DNA from: Acanthaster planci
Lineage: Eukaryota; Echinodermata; Asteroidea; Valvatida; Acanthasteridae
NCBI RefSeq assembly: GCF_001949145.1
Contig: NW_019091542.1
Location: 289,992-353,991, forward strand
Reading direction: 5' to 3'
DNA: 64,000 nucleotides
Shown: piece after piece, positions 49,901 through 61,900 of the stretch
Layout: each line of letters opens with the position of its first letter
How positions within the stretch are numbered: the first letter of the stretch is position 1
Program-made: the position numbers and the translations under genes
The notes under the pieces: generated by a model
The model's database searches: none
The model's input: the letters and a program-made list of their open reading frames with translations, nothing else
What the model was told of the DNA's origin: nothing

Positions 49901-52900
49901 GTTGAGAAATAATTCGACATGTGCAGCGGTATTTTTAACCAAATAATGATTCTATTGTCAAACTGCCAATGTAGAAGAAGCCTCTAACTTGAATCATTAG
50001 CAAAAATTGTTCTCCAGGGATTCCATCCAACTACATGTAATGCACGTGGCATCAAGAAAGCCGAACAACGTTCAGTGGTAGTTGTTAAGGGGAGTTGACA
50101 AGCATTGAAATGGGCACTGGAAATAGGCTTGTCATGTCAGAGAGCAAGTTTACACTGGAACACACAGATATCTGTTATGTCCTGTGTACACATACCGTTA
50201 TACTAAATAAACAGTGGACTTTGAAATAACTTTCAAAATTTCCCGCAATCCTGATGACATCATCTTTTGCTTGGAAATTATAACGAACAACACATCAATG
50301 TAGAAGTACTGTAGATATAATTATGAATGGTAAAATGTTCAAAGTCTGTCATAACCTTACATTCTCTGCAATCCACGTGTACATGTATAGCGGACATGTA
50401 CATACTTTCAAATTCATGTCCAGTGTTCAGTTATAATGCTTACGTTTGAAAATTGATAACTTAATAAACTGTAAACAAGGTTTTTAAGATTCCCTACGGT
50501 CTTTCAAGAAAAGATTTATCTTTTTTGATTACTACATTTTACTGTGTACGTACTTTCAGGTGTAACCGGTTTTTAATGTCCTGCAATTTGTGTTATTTTA
50601 GTGTTCTGATCTAAGGTTCCAAGGAGATAGAGCAGTTATTACTATTATTATTATTCATTCATGCCAATTCTTTGTTCATCACACACAAGATGGGCATAGG
50701 AGAGGTAAAAGTGATAACAATCACTGAAGCCAAAGACCTGCCACTCCTCATCAAGAGTTCTTAGGTTTACGGAGCCACCCTGGTAAAATGAAACAACAAA
50801 TAAATCTGAGATTCTGGGCAGATTCTGAAGTTTTGCTGGAACAGAAAAAGAAGCTAATCCCCTTGTTGTGTTCTTCCTATTAATGTAAGGAGGTGATTTT
50901 TGTGGTGCTCAAGGTTTTTTGGTCAAGGCAAGTTCTCCTAACAGTTGACTCACAGGGGTGTGAGTGGCCACTTAAAATTAAAGCTGAAAATAGCTAGCGG
51001 CACGCTGAAATGTAAAACATCCCCATATGTTTGTGCAAAGCAGGTGCAAAAAAAAAATGAAATTCAGGGTTAACATCTAAGCAAAATAAGCTGAAATCAG
51101 CTAAAAAGCTGAATTCTCAAACCCCTGCACTCAATACACTTACATAATTTCACCTTCCTTTCTTACTTTGACAACTGCTGCTTTCAAATTTTGTATCTAC
51201 TATGTATATAAAAGTTGTAATTCCTGAAATTGCCAATAGCCATTTAAAAATAAAACCCACACCAACCAATTTGGGAACTTTTCCAATAAACAAGAACAAA
51301 TTCTTGGATGGCCTTTTCCTGGATGGGCTGTGTGGTCAACATGTTCCATGACTGTCAAATGCCTAGCATGAGGCCTAAGCTGGAAGCAATCTTGTTCCTG
51401 GTTTAAATGAGGAAATCCTCTCAATTAATAATCAGGTGATGAATCGCCGGCTTTGTTGCTTATATGCACCACGAGAATGGGCATTGACCCGTGTGGCCAT
51501 GTTCATGTAACGGTGTATTTAATGCTAATGCAGGAAGCTTGCTACAAATGTTGATTCTAAAATTGCTACAGGCATTATGACATTTCTCTCTGTTACTGTC
51601 CTTTGGAAGGTGTGGCTAGCAACTTTGAAATGAAGATGGTCTCTACATGTATGTACAACAGCTCTGTATTCTGTCAAATGATGATGTACATTTAACCTTA
51701 CAATTGCATGGAAACAAACTCTTGTTATTACACATCTCAAGTTCAGAAAGGAATGACTAAAACAGGTATAAGCAGAAAAGACTGATGACATGATATTTAC
51801 GGGTGAATTAAAATGCGGCCAGTTTTTGCTCGCTCTGGTTTGATTTTTTCACACAGAAAATGTGAAGCCAAATACTCGTGACTTCCTTTAAACATTCATT
51901 TCCTCTGCAAGGCAGTTTGATTGAAAGTTTACAGTCCAAAAAGAGAGATAGCAATACCTAAAGTGCACAGTGCTGGCATGCCTTTGTGAAAGAACTCCAT
52001 AGCACTGATACAGTTTAATGAAGTTCGTCATGCAATTAAAGTGCAAGTACGAGTACATTACTCTTTGGTAACTCAAGCTTCACTTTACATTCAAAACGAA
52101 TAGCAACATTTAGGAAGCCTCCACTACACACAGTTTCTACAGTACATTGCACTTGTTTTCTAAAGCTTAAAAATAGATATGCACGAGTCATGTACTTGTA
52201 AACACTGAACAGTAGTCAACTGAGAAAAAATAAACAAGTAAAAAAAATACAGAACTCTTTACGACAACATCCAAACTAATCCTGTGTTGTTCTTTTTCAA
52301 ACATTCAAAGATGACAAGGTAGGAAGACAGGTTATGGTTTCAATGGACATAAAGGAATTATGCTGTAGTCTGTGAGGGATAAATGCATCACTCTGGCTCC
52401 AGAGCAAATGAAGAGATAAGAGTTGGACTAAAGTTGGGTGCCAAGCAACCAGACCTTTCCAGACTCTTCCAAATCCATTGGGGTTGTTCAGGGATTCTGA
52501 AGGACTGTATCAGGTACACGTCCAGCCAACTTGGGTAATTCCAGAAATTAAGGGGTCTTTTTTTTTCATGTCCCTGTCACATCTGACGAATGATTTTGTA
52601 AGTTCAGAACACATTTTCTAATTTCCAAGAGTGATGAATTAATGTAATTACCTGGCAAAGAAATACTAATACTTGGAAAACAATACCGGTGATACTTCCA
52701 TGTCAAGTAACAAAGGTCAGACGTAATAGGGACACAAAGTTGTCACACTTTTGGCCCCCTAATTCCTGGAATTTATACCCACTTATTTTTGCCGGCAGGG
52801 TGCATACATACATGTAAATGCACTACACTTATGTGTGACCCCAAAAGCTATGGGCTCCTGTCAGCAATCCCTAAGTTCTAGTGTTTAAGAGCTCCATGCT

Positions 52901-55900
52901 TCATGTACACGTAGAACTTAAGACTAGGGATGAGCCTCTGGATTCCTTTGGGGGGGGGATTTGTTTATGGGACAAATGAGTTGAGGTTTTTGTTTCTGCG
53001 ATCAGAAAGCTCTCCATGACAGATAATAGTTTTCCAACAGATTTCTCAGTTTTGTTGCACTGCCCTTCAACTCTTGAAGATCATTTTTAAACATTTCCAC
53101 GAGAGCTACAACCTTTGTTTGCTGGTGGGTTGACTGCATACTCTGCTATTAAGGGGAAAAAAATACGGGAAATCCCCAGCCTATTCAACTAGGATTAGTC
53201 CATGATATTCAGCCTTGATGTTACATAACAAAAACCTTTTGATACAAACAAGGCCACACAATAGCCAGTGACTCAACCGTGGATTCACACAAAAGAACAA
53301 GCAAACCAGAAAGTGGCAAACAAAATGACACAAACGTTCCATCTTTCACACTCAATACCAAAAATTGAATTCGGCCAGAAGGTTTAGCTTGAAGAATTTT
53401 CTTTCTTTTCCAACAAGGATAACGAAGACCATTAACGAGATTAACCTATGAACAGGCATACAAGCAGCCATGACCCTTATGCAAGTGTTGACTCATAAAC
53501 TGAAAGTGACAATTTCATCAAACCAGAGCTAGCTCCAAGGAGGTCAACTACATGTACAGACATAAGCAGGTTATTACATGTATGTTTAAGGTCAGGCCAA
53601 AAAAGGTTGTCATTCGAGGACATGTAAACGCCTTGAGAAAGTTTAACTGTAGTTTGCAAACTGCTTTTCCCTTGAAAAATAAAGATTATGACAGATGTCA
53701 AGGCATTCCAAAACATACACCAGAAATCATACTCCTTTTAGACAAATTGGTAGGGAAGGATTGTTGGACCTCATACTGTAACTTTTATGCTTTGTGACAT
53801 CATTGGCAAGGATAAATTCAGAAATAAATTCTTATTCAACAAACTGGGCAGCATTTATTATGAATATTTATAAAATAAACACAGCCTCTTGACAACATTT
53901 GAGTTCTTCAAAAGCTTTCACAAAAACACTTCACCAAATTCATTGGACAATTGCAGACAAGGTATACATTCTTACAGGATAAAAGAAAACCTGTTACATG
54001 TTAACTGTATCAAGCTTAGTAACTTTAGTGCAACTTTAATTAACCAAACAACTCAAGACACTTATCGCTGCTTTACAGATCTTGTCGCCTTGTACCCTGT
54101 CACCATGTCACAGTGTAAATTTCTTTTTCTTACCCATGACCACAGTTGCAAGTACATGAATTTGGGGACCTGACTAAGTAAGTGCCCATACCGTACCACA
54201 TGCATAAGTCTGCACCCATACATGTACACATGCATTGGTTAAGTTAAGGCTTTTGGTCACAGGAAAATGGAATGCATTTTTACAAATAAACATTCACCTC
54301 AGTAACATTTTTGACATGATAACCAAGTAGCCTATAGTCTGCTCATCAAAAGCTTCAATTGAGGTTCAAGCTTCCCGGGTGCAAAATTGATTGAGTAAGT
54401 AAACTTAAGTTGGTCACACTATCGCAATCCAGGTGAGACAAAGTTAAAATCTCTTCACCCCTCGGGTCACTCAAAATCCACTGAGAGGTTTATGCAGGAG
54501 CTTCTCAATCTGGTCACTGTTACCATTTTTTTTCACAAGGCTTGGTGCCCTTTGAAAGTACCGTACAAGTACAATGTGCTGCTGGTTTCCTGCACAGTGG
54601 GTGTCTCTCGCAAAGATGCTCTAAAAAGTTTGTTTGAAAAATCTGCACTCTCCCATCACATCTCTGTTAAGTATCGTATGTTTAATCTTTTTTCCCTTCC
54701 TAAATCCTGCTCATGAGGATGCACATCACATTTTACCACTTACTTTGTTTTCTTTACAGTAAATGCAAATCAGTGGAGGGTAAAACATGTATTTTTCCTC
54801 TTATGTGATTTGTATAATTGCCAAGTACACTTAGCCAGACACTGATTTAAGAAGTGCGACACAAGTCCAGGAAATGGCTGGGACTCAGGGACTGTATGTA
54901 CTGAGGCACCACTTCAGTGACATTATTTTATGATATTCCCTTTGAGAAAAATTGGAAAGTAGTGTACACACATGTATCCTTAAAACGAAAGGTCTAGACT
55001 AAATACTTTGGACGAATACAACTGCAAGGAAAATGGGGGAATATCCATGCACACATGTAGATTTTTTTGAAAAACTGAAAATTCTGTCTGGCGCGATCAG
55101 CTGAACTGCACGACTGCCTGATCGCTCTGAATGGTTGGTCGAATACCGGTACTTCAATTTTGTGAAACAATCTTTCACAACTATGTAAATATAGAAGAAA
55201 AGGCAACTGGCTGATGGTTGAATTACTGACACATCGCGCACTAAGTGATCGATGATCGCAAATACATACATAGGCCGATCATGCACACCATATCTATATA
55301 GTCTTTTAATGTGATTTCAGTTCCATACACATTATGCATGGTCTATGTGAAGGATTCTTCTTAGCAGGCTATGTTTGTATTCTTACAAGTTTCAGTCAAG
55401 TTCATTATAAAACCAATCGTCACAACAAGTCAGTTTACAAGAGCAATGAGAAGTCAAGTCACATGAATAAGGAATGAACAGACAGACAACTAAGGAATAC
55501 TTGAAGCAGTTATCCTAGCCTGAGTGTGACTCCACACACACTGACCTATCGTAAGTTTCAAGTTCGAGAACTCAAGTGACACTGTGACCATGGAGGAACT
55601 TACACGTATTCCTCCATGCTGTGACACTGACATGACAGACTCGATCTCAACTACAACACGTTACTGGACATCATGCACGTGGAACTTTTCAACAAATATC
55701 AACTAAAGCATGTAAAGGTGGCATAATTAAGTGATGGCTCCCCAAATATTTGGCCCTTCATATATTCACACCGACACAGATCAATGCATCTGTGGTCAGT
55801 CAATGAATATATTTCGCAATGATTGAGACTGGTGGGAAAATAAAAGTGTCCACCCTGTTCACGGAGCGCGGAGCAGTTTCCTTGCAAAGCTGCTCGAAAG

Positions 55901-58900
55901 TTCTTGGCAGACCTCATTGGGACCGTAAAGAATTAAACTCAACAAACGCTTACCGAAATTCATCAACTGACCGCCATGACAGCATTAGTTGCGACGATTT
56001 CTCCTTGCCGAATGCGACGTATCGAATACCAGTGCTTAGCGAATTTCTTCCTTTCTGCATTTCCTGGTTCATCACTTCAAAGTTCACGGCCCCACATGGG
56101 GCTGGGGTCACATCAACAAGTGTCGGGCCCCCTCACGGTACCAGCGATAAATGTGTGGTACCGTCTAATACGGTATACTGGTGGCCAGACTAGATTTAAC
56201 TAAACTTGACATAGTCGCCAGTGCATTATTCCAGTTGAGTAAATTCGTAACACGCGCCAAATTGTGAAGATTTCAAATTTAAATTTATACTGGGATTTTT
56301 TTCTCCAGGAAAAACTGAAATCTAATAGAATCATTCTTATGGCCTTTTACTTAGAGGATTTTGTGGGCACTTAACCAAGGATTGATCTGCTTCGTCATAA
56401 TGAACTTGGTGAATTTAACAGCTGGGCGATTTCTAACTTCATTTTCACCGTGCCCAGCTCCATGGTATAATTCGCACACACACCCCCAAAAAAAGAAATG
56501 AAATATTCCCAAACTGGTTCCCTTCTACAATTTAGGATAACATCAAAACCTTGTTCTGCTCAAGCGGTTCCCACACATTCAGTTGTAGTCGTCAGTTGCG
56601 ACAATCGATTTTTGATACCACAAGACAGGGTCGGCGGCGTCAAGTGGAGCTGGTGACAAAAGCAACTCGGAAACAAAGGGAAAGCCCATCATGACAACAA
56701 TTGGGAAAGTCCCTAAAAAGATAAGCCGATTCGCTGCCACCTGAGAGTAGCCTAGTGATCGACGCGGGGTGATAAACGTCACTTTACAAACAGCAGGTTG
56801 TCTGCTATCAGGGTCCAAAGTTCGACAGTCGCGGACGGTTCCAGTTTTACAAAATGCAGAAAATTAAGTACAATCCGACACCAGTACAATAAATATTTGA
56901 CTTTGCAAAAATTACACAATCCTAAAAACGCGTCCGGTTCAATGGTCGAAAATCAAGCGTGTTTTGCGCATGTTTCCAAACAAAATGACTCAAGCTCCGA
57001 TAAATATTTTTTCAATGAAAAGGAAAATAAGAAACGTCTCCCAACCTGAGAATAAAAGCAGATATTAACATGCAAAAAAATAAGACAAAGTAGAGCCTTC
57101 GAGGACTCGGAAGCCAGAAGTCTCTAGGAATTCATAGTATTCCCAAACAGACTGACTCTACTGTAACAGATAAAGTTAAAAGATATTTTTCTCCTTCGTT
57201 CAAAGTCTCCGTGAAGTATCTCTATTTCTTGATGAAAGTTTAATGATTACAAGCAGATACGGGACCAAAAAAAGTGCACAGGTTGTGTTTGGGGCATCCT
57301 TCATCAAGCCACTTTTACGACCGCTGGTGATAGTGACTATATGAAGTGAGCGATTTCCTTGTTTCAAAAGGGCAAGGTTACACGAGACCCTCCGGTCAAA
57401 TTACAACTTTGAAAGTTATATGGAGGGCGCTGTTAACAAACAACAATATTTTTGATACGTGCAGACCGTAGAAAAGACAGATTTCCGGAAAAGAGATGTT
57501 ATCAGGCCCAACTGACATCCGTCGCTGAGTTGGTTTTTCTGTTAAGTAGTTATCGCCCTCCCCGAATCTTTTACACAAATTAAGTTTTGTCTCAAGGTCA
57601 GAGACTTTCTTGAAAACTAATGTTTATATAATAAATATTGGATATTTCCAGGCAGGAATTGAACACGACCCGGGTGACAAAAGACACCAGTCTCCCTCGT
57701 TGATATGAAAGACAAACCAATTCGGTTTTTTTTTAACTTCAAAACGATGGATCAAAAGTCCACAAATGGGAAGCTACAATTACCAGGTTTATCCCCAACC
57801 ATTCAAGCTTCCCTTTCCCAACCAATAAGGCAACTTTTCCTTGTTACTTTCCGGAACACCCAAATACAAGACCTTCCTGCATTTTAAATTCTGCAGTTTT
57901 TCACGCTTTCTCTACTTTTAAAAACTATAAGTCGGGTTTTCAAATCATAATGCAATGGAGTTTACGCAACAGTGATGAGGCTTCAGCCCATCTGTACTTT
58001 TGTCAGAATGACTTTACGGCACCGACCAGCAACATCCCTTTGTTTCAAGGCTATTTAATTTTTAATATTCTCAACAACAAGTTTTTGGAATACAACACTA
58101 TTGTCAGTAATGAGACCTTTCATGCCGCAGACATCTTGGTCAAGTTCCACGAATTATTACAATACTGTCTGAATCAACATCGGCAATACCTGACTATTCA
58201 GACCAAAATTCGCTCCACGTTCTAAGTCTCAGACTTTTCAAATTAACTCAGAGAACCAAGTCGACTTTATGGTCTGATGCGTGTGTATTTTATACGAAAC
58301 GTTTGTTTTACAAGTAAATCTCTCCAAATAAACCAGGCATGTAACAGAATACATTGAGATTTTTACGCCAGAAAGGGGCCATAAATATAACTGGCCAGAT
58401 TGGTTTACTATATTACGCTCTCCCTTGCTGTCTTACCAAAACAGGCCTCAATCACTCGAGTTTTGTATTTTCGGCTCGGAGAACTGGGAAAGTTAAATCA
58501 CAAACAATAACAAAAACATGATTAAAATAAGTACAAATAAAAAATAAATTTAAAAACTGAAACAAACACACAACAATGAAGCAAAGCAAAATAGTCTAGC
58601 TTGGGAGAAAGGTTTGCATTCCAAAAGCCACATGCAGCACAGTTGGTAAAAACAAATAACCGATATATCACAATAAAATAGTCTTCAAAATTATGGCCTG
58701 CGAATCTGCACTCCACCGTTTGCTGAATTTACATACTGAACAGGTGTGATTATAGATTCATTTTACGGTTACATGGCGGAAATTTCTACCTAATGCACAA
58801 GCAGCACGGGTAATTGTACAAACACCAGAGATACTATGTACGCGCCTAAGGCTTTCAAATATCTACATCCCAGCCAACAACACGGTAAATATTCATATAC

Positions 58901-61900
58901 ATAAATGTTGAAGACTTTACACAACAGCAAAAGAACTATAGCGTCAAGAAAATATAGCTTCACACAAAAAGCCTTCCATTTTTGTCTGTAACTAGCAAGC
59001 AAGCTTTTCATCTTGTCTTGGGCAATAATACCATACAAAAAACACTTGAGCATTTAGCCTACTGTACAGCAGAGTATGATGCTATAAAAAACCTATATAC
59101 ATATTTACAAATAATGGTAATACACAAATGCGCACATTACTGACATGTTTCCTGGAATGGGAAAACTTTCTCAAAAGTGAGACAATGAAATATTACAAAT
59201 GACCTCGCTTTGTTTTTTTCATCTATTTTTGTTGGCCTTTTTTACGATCTTTTTAACCAACTCTTTCACCAAAAGTCTAAAAAAAAAAAAATTGCTTCTC
59301 TCCTTAAAATACTCCAAGGAATTTAGTTCCATTTCGGTTACCAACGACTGTGGAAACAAGTCTTTTCCACAAGCAAAACTACAGACCCAATGGGTGACGG
59401 CATGGTATAAATCCTAAATTTTCAACACAAATCCTCTCATTTGGGGCTTTTAATAACATAAAAACTGACAAACTTCTCGATAGGTTTTAGAACAAATTTC
59501 CGCTTTTGTTATCTGTAACTTCGAGCCATTGCTGTATTCTCATCAGACAGTCGAGTTCAAGTGTGGAATTTCCACAGTCTTGTTGCTTATCATGCAACTC
59601 TGCAAAAAAAGCTGGTTGAAGTACCAAAACAGGTATTTTTTTCAAGGACATTTGAAGTATATATGGGCACAATGCCAGAGGAGTCAACAGTCAAGCCTTG
59701 CAGGAACTCTTATTACTGAAGAGAAACGTGGAAGTAAATGTACATCAGGAACAATGCCGAAATTCCACACTGGACAAAACTTTGGACAGCTCTTTTCAAT
59801 TTGTGATGACATACCCGGAAGTACAAAGAAAAACCAAGGAAATGGGTTTATTCAAGGAAAAGTTGCATGCTTGAGACTTGGTGTTAATGTTATCTTTTTG
59901 TCGAAGTTGGAAGCAAAATTAAGATACCTCAGTCTGCTATTCAACAACATGCAACTTGAGTGCGTATTAACATTTGATAAAGTCTGCTGAGAAGTGATAA
60001 TGCCGTTGCGTTAATCAGGCACTAGCACCTGGACACGAGAGACTTTCATCAATTCTGATTGGATTCTATAGTATTGGATACCTTGCCCAAGGAATATACC
60101 ACAAAATGCATGGGGGTGTTAGGGAAAATGAGAGTAAAATTCTGGAACAAAATCGTTGAAAATTCATCATAACTGACTTATTTTGACTCTCTGACTCGAA
60201 AAGTATTTACGAATGGGAATGAATGTGCTTGGCCAGTCATAAATTAACGTTTAAGACCAGCTCAGGAGACTGAACACTGAAATTGCCCTCATCTGCGGCT
60301 TAGGCACACTCACGTCCAGTCTCCTTAGTCGGTCTTAGTAGTAAACCTCCATTTATGACCGGTGAAGCACATATTTAGAGCACATTCACGAAAGGAGTTT
60401 AATTAGTCTTAGTACTTAATGCCCGTTTATGACTGGTGAAGCACATATTTATATGATGATTAAACTGGTTAAGACTTGTGATCTGTGCTCCCTATTTAGC
60501 AAAGTTACTCCCTATAAAACAAAACTTCCCTGGAAAATTGAGAAAACCTCACTACATTTTAAAAATTATATTACACAATGCTTGCTTGGATTAAAACTTT
60601 GTAAAACACGTATTCATAGTTAAAATAAATGGTCGAGGTTTGGCTTTAGTAGAAAGTGAAATGGTATTTTTGTGATTTGAATTAGTTTAAACATTCTGTG
60701 AATATCTTTCTCCAGGATTATTTTCAATCAACATTTACGTAATAAAAAATGAGCTGCCAACCGTTTTTTTTTTCACCACCAGAATACATTGTTTAATAAC
60801 TTAGAAAACAACTGCACACTATTTCCCCTTGATTACACATTCAAACTTTTTTGAGGATATTCTACAACTCTGAATACAACTTTAGTTCCGTTTCTCTGTC
60901 ATCTCTTCCTTCTCCTTTTATTGGCATGGAATGCTTCAGTTTTACTTCAAAGAGATGTAAAGTTCAGATACTTGGACGGTGCCAAGATAATTTGTTTTAT
61001 TTCTTGGCATGATAGTTAATTGGCAAGAGCATTTTGGATTCTAATGGTTCATAACGATTAGTTAACAATTGTTAGTTTCTGATGGGAAGAGGATTACAGA
61101 GTGCTGTAAATACTGTTGGAAGGAAAAACAACCAAATCTTTCAAATTCTAAGGAAATTATGGAATTTTCAAAGGACTGAAATGTTAACACTGTAAGAGCC
61201 ATTCTCATACGTGAAAGTCTCAGAAACCAGCCAATCTGAGCTCTTAAATATTTGGTACCAACTTCCTCTGTAGGCAATGGGGTAGGATATTTGGTACCAA
61301 CTTCCTCTGTAGGCGATGGGGTAGGATGAGTATGAAAGCCATCCCTGATTATCATAGACTTATTGAATTTCTTTCTCAGCAACACCAAAGGAAGTGTTAA
61401 ACAAAATGCCGATTTTTTTCTTTTATATCATTTGTATTTTTGCCAAAAAGCCTTCAGGAGGTACAAAATCTCTGTCAAATCTATATCCTTCCTTTTTTTC
61501 AGAAATTCCTGTTTTGCTTGAACGAGTTTACAACAGTCGCAGCCAAATTTTCAACATTTGTAGATGGCTCAAGACCTCACAGAATAAACAGAGGAGTTTT
61601 AGTGGGAGTGCCCTTGTGGCAGGATAAGCCACTCTCGGTGGTTCAATCTTTTCTCCATTCTAGTGCAAGGATTACTTTCGCCATTTTGGGGAGCAATTAG
61701 CCTTGCAGTATGGATTTCCTTCGCACGAAGCTTACCTCAGGACGGTAACATCAGCACAATTACATATCAGCTTAAGTGCTGCTTACACACAGGTTAGGCG
61801 TATTTTCCTGTGGAATTTTGCAAAGTTTTTTATTTCACACTTTCTTCTAAACTGTTTGCAATGCAATGTTGGCCCTGCTCTAGAACATTCTTGCCAAGAA

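Noticed and set aside
56579-56818. 79-codon minus-strand frame with a hydrophobic stretch, as a possible alternative first exon of the adaptor
   Set aside because: No good donor in the frame, and the phase needed by the TIR exon is not produced.
59529-59990. 153-codon plus-strand frame, the longest in the large intron
   Set aside because: No recognisable family, no regular codon bias, and it lies in the middle of a minus-strand intron without exon borders. Not excluded as a small gene, but unsupported.
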